Source of the DNA: Bacteroidaceae bacterium
Lineage (GTDB): Bacteria > Bacteroidota > Bacteroidia > Bacteroidales > Bacteroidaceae
DNA length: 64,000 bases
Direction of reading: 5' to 3'
NCBI GenBank assembly: GCA_017622815.1
Contig: JAGAQH010000029.1
Location: 124,001-188,000, forward strand
Part shown: in pieces, positions 1-9,297 of the stretch
How positions within the stretch are numbered: the stretch's first letter is position 1
Layout: each line of letters begins with the position of its first letter
The notes under the pieces: generated by a model
Told to the model about the DNA's origin: nothing
Database searches by the model: none
The model's input: only the letters and a program-made list of their open reading frames with translations
Translations under genes and position numbers: made by a program

Positions 1-550
1 TGGTATGTGTGAGGTCCGCGGTAACCTGCTCCACATTGCCGAGAATGGCCGGCAGGTGGGGATCGTTGACCAGACGGTTGAGCGATGTGACGAGCGTATC
101 CAGTTTGTCTGCTATGGCTATCACCTTGGGCATTATATTCTCGGCCGTGGACATAAGTCCGGCTTCGTTGTTGCCGGGGATGGTGTCGCCATAATGATAC
201 ACCTTGTCGGAGATGGGAGCCGGTGTTATGTTCATGGTACAGCCGCCCATAAGTCCGGCATCCAGGGTAACATCCGTACCGTGGCAGAGAATCAGATTGG
301 GGTCCACACTGATTTCGATGAGCACATTGCCGGGATTCTTGTAGTCATAGAGGATGTCGGACACGATGCCCACCTCGAAACCATCGGCATACACCACACT
401 GCTCTTTGCCAGTCCCTTGGCATTGGCAAATCGCACGTAGTATTCATTGTTGGTATTGAAGAGGGCCTTGCCCTTCAGAAAGTTTATTCCAAAGAAAAGC
501 GCCACCAGGGCTGCTATACCCACCAGACCTATTTTATATTCCTTCTTCAT
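1..550 (-). CDS. MCE/MlaD family lipid-transport protein (3' end cut by window)
   Basis: The minus-strand frame starts at ATG 548-550 and runs off the left edge. It begins MKKEYKIGLVGIAALVALFF, one N-terminal membrane anchor with no cleavage site, followed by an MCE domain (the sequence YYVRFANAKGLAKSSVVYADG and the GNVLIEISVDPN strand). MlaD-type proteins form rings in the periplasm that move phospholipids between membranes, usually with an MlaE permease and MlaF ATPase. The murein amidase gene lies just upstream on the same strand, 38 bases away, so the two are probably co-transcribed. The pairing of an amidase with an MCE gene is familiar in Bacteroidetes. The C-terminal helical part is outside the window. 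Confidence 0.85.
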   Translation of the reverse strand, partial: MKKEYKIGLVGIAALVALFFGINFLKGKALFNTNNEYYVRFANAKGLAKSSVVYADGFEVGIVSDILYDYKNPGNVLIEISVDPNLILCHGTDVTLDAGLMGGCTMNITPAPISDKVYHYGDTIPGNNEAGLMSTAENIMPKVIAIADKLDTLVTSLNRLVNDPHLPAILGNVEQVTADLTHT

Positions 551-588
551 AATTCCTGTTTTTTATGTGACTGACCGTAATGTCCGGC

Positions 589-1347
589 CTACTTGTTCCT
601 CTTGTAATATGCCTGGAAAGCATTGTATATGCTTCTGGCCAACTGTTTCTGGCCCCACTCGCTTGCCAGGAACTTCTCTTCCTGGCGGTTGTTGATGAAG
701 CCGAGTTCTATGAGCACGCTGGGCATGCTGACCTCGCGCAACACAAGGAAACCTGCCTGATGCACTCCCTTGTTCACCCGCTTTGCCGTAGTGGCAAACT
801 GCTTCTGCACCAAACGGGCGAAATCCACGCTGGAGGCCATATACTGGTCCTGCATGAACTCGAAGATAATGTACGACTCGCTGCTATTGGGGTCAAAGTC
901 CTCGTACGTCTGCTTGTAATTGGTCTCCAGTGTGATGACCGAGTTCTCCCGTTTGGCAACGGCCAGGTTGTCTGCCGCACGGTGCATACCCAGGGTGTAG
1001 GTCTCCGTTCCCTGCGCCGTGGTGCCCTTGCGACCGGCGGCGGTACTGTTGGTGTGGATGGAGATGAACAGGTCGGCCTTTGCCTTGTTGGCTATGGCGG
1101 CCCTGCGTCCGAGTTCCACAAAAGTGTCCTTGCTACGGGTATATACCACCCTTATACCAGGATAGTTCTTCTTGATGAGGTCGCCCAAGGCAAGTGCAAC
1201 CTTCAGGTTTATGTCCTTCTCGCGTGAGATACGGCCTACGGCTCCCACGTCCCTGCCCCCATGACCCGGATCTATGACCACGGTGAATGCAAAGGCCTGG
1301 ACACAACACATGAGAACCGAGAATATAATCGTCAGGAAGCGCTTCAT
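589..1347 (-). CDS. N-acetylmuramoyl-L-alanine amidase (AmiC-type)
   Basis: A 252-residue protein with a signal peptide (MKRFLTIIFSVLMCCVQAFA). The Amidase_3 fold follows at once: VVIDPGHGGRDVGA holds the first zinc histidine (about residue 29), SREKDINLKV the zinc glutamate, LFISIHTN the second histidine, and VLIELGFINN the catalytic glutamate. It cuts the bond between MurNAc and the stem peptide in the periplasm, for daughter-cell separation or wall turnover. A longer frame reaches 1413, but the ATG at 1347 is chosen because the signal peptide begins there and a -7 box lies just upstream. No LysM or AMIN domain is present. Confidence 0.93.
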   Translation of the reverse strand: MKRFLTIIFSVLMCCVQAFAFTVVIDPGHGGRDVGAVGRISREKDINLKVALALGDLIKKNYPGIRVVYTRSKDTFVELGRRAAIANKAKADLFISIHTNSTAAGRKGTTAQGTETYTLGMHRAADNLAVAKRENSVITLETNYKQTYEDFDPNSSESYIIFEFMQDQYMASSVDFARLVQKQFATTAKRVNKGVHQAGFLVLREVSMPSVLIELGFINNRQEEKFLASEWGQKQLARSIYNAFQAYYKRNK

Positions 1348-1373
1348 TTCTCCAGTGCGGTTTATCAGTGGTG

Positions 1374-1381
1374 CAAAGTTA
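1374..1381 (-). promoter_or_regulatory. -7 box for the amidase gene
   Basis: Reads TAACTTTG on the minus strand, matching the Bacteroidetes -7 consensus TAnnTTTG, 27 bases before the amidase start. Confidence 0.6.
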
Positions 1382-1475
1382 GCAAATAATATGGATACAC
1401 GTGCGTACGGCAATCACTTTTCATTAAAAAAAATAAAATTAACATGACCTTAAGTTCGGGTATACATATTTTTTA

Positions 1476-1483
1476 TATATTTG
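1476..1483 (+). promoter_or_regulatory. -7 box for the CotH gene
   Basis: TATATTTG on the plus strand, 48 bases before the CotH gene start. A convincing -33 element is not visible. Confidence 0.55.
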
Positions 1484-1530
1484 CATGCGAGAAAAGGAAA
1501 ATACAGCCACAACACCTAAACAAACTAATT

Positions 1531-4131
1531 ATGAAGCAAATCTTTACCCTAATTCTCATGAGCATGCTATCCTGTCTTGGAGCGCAGGCCGAAGAGACAC
1601 GTGGAGTTGCAAACTCCATCCGCTACATAACCCTGAAAGACGGGCAGGTGATTGCAATCCCCGAGAAGTACATACTTGGAGAGAGCCAGGAGAACGGTAT
1701 CTGTACCCTCACACTGGAGGGCGACACCACCTTTGTCTATGGCGTGGACAACGTTGCCAACATTAGCGACAAGTACGAGGGCGAGAAGGCCAGCCTTCTT
1801 ACATTCGCCTTCACACATGCCGACAACGACCAGGTATACAAGGACGTCACCGCCACCATTACCGAGAACGGCGACACAATAGTGGTCAATGCCGACGTGC
1901 CGGTATTGGGCAAGCGCCTGCGCCCCAGCTTCACACTGAGCGAGGGTGCCTCCATGTGGGTAGACGGCGAACAGCAGGTAAGCGGACAGAGCAGCCACAG
2001 ATATACATCTCCTGTCGTCTATACTCTGGCCCAACCCAAGCATTGGATTTATGAAGTGAAGACCATCATGCCTGAGGAAGAGCCTTCCACATCGGATGAA
2101 TGGGAAAAGACAAAGATTGATATCTCTGCAAGCACAAGCACCAATGCGCCCAGCAACTACAACGATGAAGGGATTGAAAATCTTTGGGACGGCAACACAG
2201 GAACCTTCTTCCATTCCACTTGGGGTAGTGGTACATACACAAAACTCTACTGGCAGGATGGCGGAACCTGGGGGGATGGCATCACAGAGTGGCCTTACCT
2301 GGAAATCCAGTTGGCAGAGGCCCTGGAGAACTTCTGTTTTTCATATACTACATCCGGACAGAACAACCGTTTCCCGCAAGGATGGTACATCAGTGCCAAG
2401 AACACCACAACCGGAACATGGGAATTCGTAGGTACACTGAATTCTGCCGATGACGCCCTTCCACAGACAAACCTGACAGAATATACGTCCCCAGTCTATG
2501 CACTCGGAGCAGACTATGACGCTATACGCATAGAACTGACTCAAGCATCCTACAAGAACTATATGGTTCTCTCCGAAATCTCCGTCTTCAGTTGCAAGAA
2601 AGCAGAAACAGAGCCTGCAGAACCCGAAGAGCCAACAATCGTAAAGGGTTTCAAGCCTTTCGGACGCCCATGCAAGGTGAACGTGAAGTATCTCACCGAC
2701 CATGCCTACGGCACATACAAGATTCCCACCATCTATATCACCTTCGGCGAAGACACCACCAAATGGGACAACACCCAGTGGATTGGCCAGACCCTGCCGG
2801 ACGGCACAAACACCAAGGAGGAATGGATTGAGGGTTGTACCTTCCAACTGGACGGTGCAGGCGTATGGCCCGACATCCCCAAGGTGGAGGGTTGCGAAGT
2901 ACGCGGACGCGGCAACAGCAGCTGGACATGGTCACCCAATAGCAAGAACCCCTTCCGTATCAAATTCCCCAAGAAGGAAAAGCAGTCCCCCTTCAACCTG
3001 ACCAAGGACCGCCAGTGGGTGTTCATTGCCAACAAGCAGAGCGGTTCAATGACCTCCAACTCCATTGCACAGAAAATTGCCGCCATGGTTGATGCCGAGG
3101 CACTGTGCCACATGATTCCCGTGGACATTTACATCAACGGACACTACCGTGGTTCATACTGCTTCACCGAGAAGATCGGCATTGCCGACAATAGCGTGGC
3201 CATAGACGAGACAACAGGATGCCTGCTGGAATTGGACGACTACTACGACGAGCTGTACAGATTCCGCGACGACACATACAACCTGCCTGTCAATGTGAAG
3301 GATCCAGACTTCAGCGAGGAGGACGAAGAGCGTGTCATCACATACACTGACATACAGAATTCCATCAACAGCCTTACCGCTACCCTCGATGCCGGAGGAA
3401 ACATCGCCGGAAAGATTGACATGGAGTCTTGGGCAAAGTTCTGGCTTGTCAACGACCTCGTCCGCAACGTGGAAACACACCATCCCAAGAGCTGCTACCT
3501 CTTCAACGAGAACCCTGCCGAGGGAGAGAAGTGGAAGTTCGGCCCGGCATGGGACTTTGACTGGGCATTCGGTTACGAGGACACCAAGGACTACTTCATC
3601 TATGGTGCCGACATGGATCTGTTCAGCGGCGTGTACTATAACAACAAGGCCGGCTACCAGTTCTACAACGCCCTGCGCAACAGTGCTGCCGGCAAGCGTG
3701 CTTACTACAGGGAGTGGGTCAACTTCATGGCAGAAGGCCGCCTGCAGGAACTTCTGGAGTATATCGACGACTACACTGAGTTTGCCATGCCCAGTATCCT
3801 GCACAACAACGATGCCAACGTGAATGAAAAGAATAATCACGACTATGAGCAAATTGCCAAGTTAAGCAAGAAATGGCTGACAACACGTGCCAACTACATC
3901 TTCAACTCACTACAGAAGTACGACATATCTCCGGACATTGTCACCCCCGAGGATTACGGACAGCCCACAGAGATAGAGGAGACAAATGCCGACGAGGACC
4001 TGAACCGTCCCGTGGACGTATACACCATCGGAGGTGTGCTGGTACGCAACAAAGTTCCCTATCTGAACGCACTCGGCGGTCTTGAACCCGGTCTCTACAT
4101 CATAGACGGCAAGACTGTTCTGGTACAGTAA
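1531..4131 (+). CDS. CotH-kinase family surface protein with discoidin-like domain
   Basis: An 866-residue secreted protein. The signal peptide is MKQIFTLILMSMLSCLGAQA, and the start is set at this ATG because the longer frame from 1444 has no signal-like N-terminus. Residues about 190-360 resemble an F5/8 type C (discoidin) carbohydrate-binding domain. Residues about 440-780 are a CotH domain with GRGNSSWTW, NPFRIKFPKK and WDFDWAFG. CotH proteins are atypical protein kinases or structural surface proteins; the substrate here is unknown. The C-terminus (IGGVLVRN...GLYIIDGKTVLVQ) resembles the short C-terminal motif of many Prevotella secreted proteins, perhaps for type IX secretion. It is monocistronic, with a promoter in front and a strong terminator behind. 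Confidence 0.85.
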   Translation: MKQIFTLILMSMLSCLGAQAEETRGVANSIRYITLKDGQVIAIPEKYILGESQENGICTLTLEGDTTFVYGVDNVANISDKYEGEKASLLTFAFTHADNDQVYKDVTATITENGDTIVVNADVPVLGKRLRPSFTLSEGASMWVDGEQQVSGQSSHRYTSPVVYTLAQPKHWIYEVKTIMPEEEPSTSDEWEKTKIDISASTSTNAPSNYNDEGIENLWDGNTGTFFHSTWGSGTYTKLYWQDGGTWGDGITEWPYLEIQLAEALENFCFSYTTSGQNNRFPQGWYISAKNTTTGTWEFVGTLNSADDALPQTNLTEYTSPVYALGADYDAIRIELTQASYKNYMVLSEISVFSCKKAETEPAEPEEPTIVKGFKPFGRPCKVNVKYLTDHAYGTYKIPTIYITFGEDTTKWDNTQWIGQTLPDGTNTKEEWIEGCTFQLDGAGVWPDIPKVEGCEVRGRGNSSWTWSPNSKNPFRIKFPKKEKQSPFNLTKDRQWVFIANKQSGSMTSNSIAQKIAAMVDAEALCHMIPVDIYINGHYRGSYCFTEKIGIADNSVAIDETTGCLLELDDYYDELYRFRDDTYNLPVNVKDPDFSEEDEERVITYTDIQNSINSLTATLDAGGNIAGKIDMESWAKFWLVNDLVRNVETHHPKSCYLFNENPAEGEKWKFGPAWDFDWAFGYEDTKDYFIYGADMDLFSGVYYNNKAGYQFYNALRNSAAGKRAYYREWVNFMAEGRLQELLEYIDDYTEFAMPSILHNNDANVNEKNNHDYEQIAKLSKKWLTTRANYIFNSLQKYDISPDIVTPEDYGQPTEIEETNADEDLNRPVDVYTIGGVLVRNKVPYLNALGGLEPGLYIIDGKTVLVQ

Positions 4132-4150
4132 GCAAGACCATTCATACTAT

Positions 4151-4194
4151 AAAAGGACGGCATCGGATAACGCTTTCCGGTGCCGTCCTTTTTT
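4151..4194 (+). terminator. Rho-independent terminator after CotH gene
   Basis: A 16-base stem with one T-G wobble (AAAAGGACGGCAtCGG paired with CCGgTGCCGTCCTTTT), a 10-base loop, and a T run that continues past the stem, 20 bases after the CotH stop. Confidence 0.85.
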
Positions 4195-4225
4195 ATCTTC
4201 CGCAACGCACGAATTTGCCATCCCC

Positions 4226-4350
4226 GACAACAAGGACGAGTCACCGAGGGTGACAAGGGTGAGTCACCGAGGGTGACAGGGACGAGTCACCGAGGGTGAC
4301 AGGGGCGAGTCACCGAGGACAACAAGGACGAGTCACCAGGGACAACAAAA
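4226..4350. repeat. 23-bp tandem repeat, five units
   Basis: Units starting at 4238, 4261, 4284, 4307 and 4330 follow GAGTCACCGAGGGTGACAAG plus three more bases. Each of the first three units holds an inverted repeat GTCACC-GAG-GGTGAC; the last two are degenerate. The array is preceded by CCGACAACAAGG, exactly as in a second array near 23.64 kb. The rest of the 4132-4535 gap holds only the CotH terminator and no other feature I can recognise. Confidence 0.9.
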
Positions 4351-4535
4351 ATGCGGTCTCCCTGAGAGGCAAAACACCTCTCTGGATATCGGTTGCCATA
4401 CATCAAGAAACAATGGTATCCGGCAAGCGCTCACATCACCTGCCGGCAGAATTTTGAAGCAAGCCCTTCCGTCCTACGGGCACCCTTCCTGGCATCAGGA
4501 ATGATAAACTGGCCCATCCAGCGGACACTCACACA

Positions 4536-5564
4536 TCAGGAAAGTTTCTCCTTCAGGAAGTGACCGGTGTAACTCTGCTTGCACTGGACTATCTCTTCGG
4601 GAGTACCAAAGGCTATGAGATAACCGCCCTCTTCCCCACCCTCGGGACCCATGTCCAGAATATGGTCGGCACACTTGATGACATCCGGGTTGTGTTCGAT
4701 GATTATCAGCGTGTGGCCCTTCATCAAGAGGGCATCAAAGGCAGCAAGGAGTTTCTTTATGTCGTGGAAATGCAGGCCTGTGGTGGGTTCGTCGAAGATG
4801 AACATCGTGGGCACATGCTTGTCCATACCCAGATAGTATGCCAACTTCACACGCTGGTTCTCACCACCGGAAAGAGTGCTGCTCGACTGGCCGAGTTTGA
4901 TATATCCAAGACCCACGTCCTGCAAGGGTTTGAGCAGTCTTACAATCTTCTTCTCCTTCCATTCCGTGAAGAACTCTATGGCCTGGTTGATGGTCATGTC
5001 CAGAATGTCGTAGACGTTCTTTTCGTGGAAGCGCACCTCCAGAACCTCCTGCTTGAAGCGTTTGCCGTGGCACGACTCACATTCAAGAACAAGGTCGGCC
5101 ATGAACTGCATCTCCACGGTCACGGTGCCTTCTCCGTTGCACTCCTCGCACCTACCACCGGAGGCATTGAAACTGAAGTATGCCGCCGTGAAGCCCATCT
5201 GCTGGGCCAGTGCCTGCTGGGCAAAGAGTTTGCGGATTTCATCCCATGCCTTCACGTAGGTTACGGGATTGGAACGGGAACTCTTGCCTATGGGGTTCTG
5301 GTCCACAAACTCTATCGCCTGGATGGCATTCGTGTCGCCCTCGAGGGAAGCGAACTCGCCCGGGCGGTCGCCCACCTCGTCCAGATTGCGCTTTATGGCA
5401 TTGAACAGGATGTCGCGCACCAGACTTGACTTGCCCGAACCGGAAACACCAGTCACACAAGTCATCACGTTAAGGGGGAAGCGCACGTCTATGCCCTTGA
5501 GGTTGTTGGCACGTGCTCCACGGATTTCTATGTAGCGGTTCCACCTCCTGCGCGTCTCGGGCAC
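4536..5564 (-). CDS. uvrA: UvrA, C-terminal half (split gene)
   Basis: Matches the second ABC half of excinuclease subunit UvrA, the damage-sensing ATPase of nucleotide excision repair. Visible are Walker [14 protein letters not shown] (about residues 38-50), the zinc module CEECNGEG...CESCHGKRF (about 135-170), the ABC signature LSGGENQRVKLA (about 230) and Walker B MFIFDEPTTGLHF. The GTG at 5564 is only the first usable start. UvrA-like sequence ([16 protein letters not shown]) extends upstream in frame to about 5603, and a TGA closes the frame at 5640-5642. The N-terminal half lies just upstream in another frame. It may be made separately, made by frameshift or be inactive; see the repeat at 5614-5634. 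Confidence 0.9.
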   Translation of the reverse strand: MPETRRRWNRYIEIRGARANNLKGIDVRFPLNVMTCVTGVSGSGKSSLVRDILFNAIKRNLDEVGDRPGEFASLEGDTNAIQAIEFVDQNPIGKSSRSNPVTYVKAWDEIRKLFAQQALAQQMGFTAAYFSFNASGGRCEECNGEGTVTVEMQFMADLVLECESCHGKRFKQEVLEVRFHEKNVYDILDMTINQAIEFFTEWKEKKIVRLLKPLQDVGLGYIKLGQSSSTLSGGENQRVKLAYYLGMDKHVPTMFIFDEPTTGLHFHDIKKLLAAFDALLMKGHTLIIIEHNPDVIKCADHILDMGPEGGEEGGYLIAFGTPEEIVQCKQSYTGHFLKEKLS

Positions 5565-7567
5565 GGGGATGCTGTCCCTGCCGGAGAGGAAGTCCAGGGT
5601 GTGGGAATGGAGGGAGGTGAGAGGTGAGAGGTGAGAGCGTCAGACTCTTGAACCTGCTCATGCTCGGCTTTTTCGGACACGGCATGCCGTGTCCCTACCA
5701 TGCTCTTGCTTGCTTGCACCTTGCCGTTTTCCGTTTTCCGTTTTGACTCCGTCGAATCTGCTTCTGCTCGGCAATTCAAACAAGTTTGATTGCTCTCGCT
5801 TACTCGCAGATTTCCGTTTTCCGTTTTTATCCTTCCGTTATATACGATTTGTCCACCAAGGCGACCTGCCTCGGGACCTACGTCTATTATCCAGTCGGCT
5901 GCACGCATGATGTCCTCGTCGTGCTCCACCACCACCACGGTATTTCCAAGGTCGCGGAGTTGGTGCAGGACCTTTATAAGTCTTTCCGTGTCGCGCGAGT
6001 GCAGGCCTATGGACGGTTCGTCCAGAATGTAAAGGCTGCCCACCAGAGCCGAACCGAGCGAAGTGGCCAGGTTGATGCGCTGGCTCTCGCCGCCCGACAG
6101 GGAGTTGGACAGACGGTTGAGGGTAAGGTAGGGCAGGCCTACGTCCATCAGGAACTGGAGCCTGGACCTTATCTCCACCAGCAGGCGCATGGCTACCTTC
6201 TGCTCGTTCTCCGTGAGGTTTGACGTCAGGTCCTTGGCAAACCACTCGGACAACTTGGATATGGGCCATTCCACCAGTTCGGAGATTGTGCGTCCTGCCA
6301 CACGGACATAGTTGGCCTCGGGTTTCAGGCGACGGCCGAGGCACTTGGGGCATGTGGTCTTGCCACGGTATCTGGCAAGCATCACACGGTTCTGTATCTT
6401 GTACTGGCCGGCCTTGAGCATGTCGAAGAAGGCGTCTATTGACACCAGTCCCCACTCCTGCTCCTCGGGCGTCAGCGTCCATTCGGAGAGGGCCTTCTCG
6501 CTGGGTTTGCCATGCCAAAGCCAGTCCTTCTCGGCCTGTGTGAGTTCATAGTATGGCTTGTGCACTGGAAAACCTCGCTCGGAATTGAAGCGGATGAACC
6601 AGGTCTTCCACTCGCTCATTTTCTCGCCTCGCCAGCATTGCACGCAACCTTCATACAGGGAGAGTGCCGAATTGGGTATGACCAGGCGTTCGTCTATGCC
6701 CATTATCTTGCCGAAACCCTCGCACTCGGGGCATGCCCCCAGGGGGGAGTTGAAGGCAAAGAGTTGGTCGGTGGGTTCCTGAAACACTATGCCGTCGGCC
6801 TCGAAGCGCGAGTTGAACTTGTGCAGTATGCCGGCAGGCAGGAACCTCAGCATCATCTCGCCTCCGCCCTCGTAGAAGGCCGTCTCCACGCTGTCGGTAA
6901 GACGGGAAAGGGAGTCGTTATCGTCGCGCACCGACAGGCGGTCGATGACCAGATGCACCTCACGGGGAGTTGCGCCACTTTCCGTGGCAAGGTATTCTTC
7001 TATGGTGGTTATCTGTCCGTCCACCTCAATGCGGACGAAGCCCTGTTGCAGATACTTCTTCAGGCACTCGCGCACGTCTGCCGTGCCGTCCTCCTTACAA
7101 ATATGCATGGGGGCAAGCACCACGAAGCGAGTACCCGGGGTGTACGTCATCACGCATCTGATGACGTCCTCCACACCCTGCTTCTTCACCTCCTCGCCAC
7201 TCACAGGACTGTAGGTGCGCCCCACTCGGGCAAAGAGCATGCGCATGTATTCGTATATCTCGGTGCTGGTGCCCACGGTGGATCGCGGATTGCGGCTGCT
7301 CACCTTCTGCTCTATGGCTATGGCAGGGGGGATGCCCTTAATGAAGTCGCATTCGGGCTTGCCCATACGGCCGAGGAACTGACGGGCATAACTGGAAAGG
7401 CTTTCCACATAGCGGCGCTGACCTTCGGCATACAGTGTGTCGAAGGCAAGGCTTGACTTGCCCGAACCGGATACGCCCGTAACCACAATGAGTTTGTCGC
7501 GGGGTATCTCCACGTCTATGTTCTTCAGGTTGTTTACCCTTGCGCCTTTTATGTATATGCTTTCCAT
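5528..7567 (-). CDS. uvrA: UvrA, N-terminal half with repeat-encoded tail (split gene)
   Basis: Residues 1 to about 577 are normal Uvr[23 protein letters not shown], Walker [15 protein letters not shown] (about 33), the DNA-interaction and zinc regions ([30 protein letters not shown]), signature [16 protein letters not shown] (about 492) and Walker [16 protein letters not shown]. After IVYNG the protein leaves the family: about 90 residues come from inserted repeat DNA and end at TAG 5528-5530, out of frame with the second half. Bacteroidetes often carry a second uvrA, so a broken copy could be tolerated. All ATPase motifs of this half are intact, which suggests a recent or reversible interruption. 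Confidence 0.9.
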   Translation of the reverse strand: MESIYIKGARVNNLKNIDVEIPRDKLIVVTGVSGSGKSSLAFDTLYAEGQRRYVESLSSYARQFLGRMGKPECDFIKGIPPAIAIEQKVSSRNPRSTVGTSTEIYEYMRMLFARVGRTYSPVSGEEVKKQGVEDVIRCVMTYTPGTRFVVLAPMHICKEDGTADVRECLKKYLQQGFVRIEVDGQITTIEEYLATESGATPREVHLVIDRLSVRDDNDSLSRLTDSVETAFYEGGGEMMLRFLPAGILHKFNSRFEADGIVFQEPTDQLFAFNSPLGACPECEGFGKIMGIDERLVIPNSALSLYEGCVQCWRGEKMSEWKTWFIRFNSERGFPVHKPYYELTQAEKDWLWHGKPSEKALSEWTLTPEEQEWGLVSIDAFFDMLKAGQYKIQNRVMLARYRGKTTCPKCLGRRLKPEANYVRVAGRTISELVEWPISKLSEWFAKDLTSNLTENEQKVAMRLLVEIRSRLQFLMDVGLPYLTLNRLSNSLSGGESQRINLATSLGSALVGSLYILDEPSIGLHSRDTERLIKVLHQLRDLGNTVVVVEHDEDIMRAADWIIDVGPEAGRLGGQIVYNGRIKTENGNLRVSESNQTCLNCRAEADSTESKRKTENGKVQASKSMVGTRHAVSEKAEHEQVQESDALTSHLSPPSIPTPWTSSPAGTASPCPRRAGGGTAT
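5604..5830. repeat. Repeat cluster inserted in uvrA
   Basis: About 227 bp between the codons for UvrA IVYNG and HTLDFLSG have no UvrA counterpart. They contain a 7-bp tandem repeat, the palindrome GGACACGGCATGCCGTGTCC (5675-5694), runs of CCGTTTTCCGTTTT, and a degenerate copy of the promoter repeat (about 5770-5815). The same parts occur in intergenic DNA at 29.4-29.9, 31.0-31.2 and 34.9-35.1 kb. Confidence 0.85.
5614..5634. repeat. 3 x 7-bp tandem repeat controlling uvrA frame
   Basis: GAGGTGA occurs three times in a row (5614, 5621, 5628). On the coding strand this is CTCTCAC x3. Counting codons, a fourth copy (+7 bases, i.e. +1 mod 3), or loss of two copies, would join the two uvrA frames with no stop codon between them. 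Confidence 0.85.
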
Positions 7568-7618
7568 AACAAATTATTATTAAGGACCCTAAAGACCTTA
7601 AGGCCCCCTTTTTTGCCT

Positions 7619-9136
7619 TTACAACTTCATCTTCACACCCTTGCTCTCATTCTGCATGTGGTCGAGGGCAGTGACCACATACACGTGTCCCAGAGCATCG
7701 TCGGGCAGGTTGTAGAAGGTATTACGTGTCACCGTAACGAGATTTGCGGGGTTGTCAAGGTTTCGTTTCTCGCCCTTGCGGAAGCGATAAACGGCATACC
7801 ATACGGCCTTGTCCATGGGAGTCTTGGCCTTGGGAGCCGTCCAGAAGAGTGTGGGGCCGTCCTTCGTACCGATGATGGCCATGCGGCGGACCTTCTTGGG
7901 AGCCTTGTTGTCTATCCATGGCATCTGTGGAGCCAGGGCAGGATACTTGTGGTAATCCTCCTTGAGCATGGTGGCATAGTTGCCGGGATTGTCCACCACG
8001 GCCTTGGCATACCACTGGCAACTGCCTTCCACGCCGGGCTGGTTGCGCTGCAGGTCGTACTTGGCACGCATCTGGTGCTCGCCGGCATTGCGCAGGTCGT
8101 TGTACTTGACGGTGCGCTCCACGTCCTGACCTATGTAGAGATGTCGGCCTCCGGCATTCTCGCTCCACCACCTGATGAGGGTTTCGTAATCGGCCGTGGG
8201 ATGACCTATCTGCCAGTATATCTGCGGTATGTTGTAATCAACCCAACCTTGGCGCACCCATTCAAGCACATCGGCATAGAGGTCGTCATAGTTCTGCAAA
8301 CCTTTGGTTTCGGAACCCATAGGGTCGTTCCTCTTGTTGCGGTATATGCCGAAAGGACTTACACCGAACTTGCACCAGGGCTTCACGCTCTTGACGGATT
8401 CGTTGAGTTGCTTGATGAACTTGTTCACATTGTCGCGTCTCCAGTCGTCGCGCGACATGCCGTTGCCGTACTTCTCGTAAGAGGCATCGTCGGGGATGGG
8501 CAGACCGTTGGCGGGATAAGGATAGAAATAATCGTCGATGTGCAGACCGTCCACGTCGTAACGCTCCACAATGTCCATGGCCACACGGCAGATGTAGTCG
8601 CGGTTCTCCGGCTGGCCGGGATCGAAGAGCATCAAGCCGTCGTAATGGAAGAAGCGCTCGGGATTCTTGAAATAGGGATGCTCTGCCGACAGGGCCATAG
8701 TGCCCTTGGTCTTGGCACGGTAGGGGTTTATCCATGCGTGGCACTCCATGCCGCGGCGGTGACACTCCTCCACCATCCATGCCAGAGGGTCCCAGTAGGG
8801 TTGGGGGGCACGCCCCTGCTCTGCCGTCAGGTAGCGGCTCCAGGGTTCCATCTTGCTCTCGTACAGGGCATCGGCCTCGGCACGCACCTGGAACATGATG
8901 GCATTGATGCCGCAACGCTTCAGTTCGTCCAGTTGCATGGTCAGCGTCTTCTGCATCCTCTCGCGCCCGATACCCGTCCACTGGTTGTTGACGCACTGTA
9001 TCCAGGCACCGCGGAATTCTCGCTTGGGGTTCTGACCAAGCACCTTCACCTGTTCCTTCTCTTTCTTGGGTTGGGGAGTCTTTGCTCCGCAGACGGTTGC
9101 CATGAGCAGGGCCGCCAATATAATAATGTACTTCAT
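7619..9136 (-). CDS. GHL10-type family 10-like glycoside hydrolase, secreted
   Basis: A 505-residue protein with a short signal peptide (MKYIIILAALLMATVCGA). The catalytic region has REFRGAWIQCVNNQW near the N-terminus, NAIMFQVRAEADALY and the strand VDGLHIDDYFYPYP, all typical of the GHL10/DUF187 TIM-barrel family (YngK/YddW type). The C-terminal 100 residues (TLFWTAPKAK...WYAVYRFRKGE) look like a fibronectin III-like domain. Relatives act on cell-wall or surface glycans; the substrate is not known. The ATG at 9136 is preferred over the upstream frame because it opens the signal peptide and follows a -7 box. A second GHL10 paralogue lies at 24.5 kb. Confidence 0.88.
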   Translation of the reverse strand: MKYIIILAALLMATVCGAKTPQPKKEKEQVKVLGQNPKREFRGAWIQCVNNQWTGIGRERMQKTLTMQLDELKRCGINAIMFQVRAEADALYESKMEPWSRYLTAEQGRAPQPYWDPLAWMVEECHRRGMECHAWINPYRAKTKGTMALSAEHPYFKNPERFFHYDGLMLFDPGQPENRDYICRVAMDIVERYDVDGLHIDDYFYPYPANGLPIPDDASYEKYGNGMSRDDWRRDNVNKFIKQLNESVKSVKPWCKFGVSPFGIYRNKRNDPMGSETKGLQNYDDLYADVLEWVRQGWVDYNIPQIYWQIGHPTADYETLIRWWSENAGGRHLYIGQDVERTVKYNDLRNAGEHQMRAKYDLQRNQPGVEGSCQWYAKAVVDNPGNYATMLKEDYHKYPALAPQMPWIDNKAPKKVRRMAIIGTKDGPTLFWTAPKAKTPMDKAVWYAVYRFRKGEKRNLDNPANLVTVTRNTFYNLPDDALGHVYVVTALDHMQNESKGVKMKL

Positions 9137-9143
9137 CAAGGCA

Positions 9144-9151
9144 CAAAGATA
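9144..9151 (-). promoter_or_regulatory. -7 box for the GHL10 gene
   Basis: TATCTTTG on the minus strand, 8 bases before the ATG at 9136; the leader would be almost absent. Confidence 0.5.
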
Positions 9152-9258
9152 ACTAAATTTGTCCGATGACATGCCCGCAAAGCCTGCATTTTCCGTCAAA
9201 AAGGAGCGCACGGCCCATTTTCGTCCTGCACGTACCACGGGATTAGGGATTATTTTCG

Positions 9259-9266
9259 TACATTTG
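9259..9266 (+). promoter_or_regulatory. -7 box for slyD
   Basis: TACATTTG on the plus strand, 31 bases before the slyD start. Confidence 0.55.
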
Positions 9267-9297
9267 CACAGAAATGTACACAAAAACAACACACAAT

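Noticed and set aside
4226-4350. Possible CRISPR array in the 23-bp repeats
   Set aside because: Repeats are contiguous with no unique spacers, and there are no cas genes.
7613-9169. 518-codon open frame antisense to the GHL10 gene
   Set aside because: Shadow frame. The real gene has signal peptide, promoter and GHL10 motifs on the minus strand.
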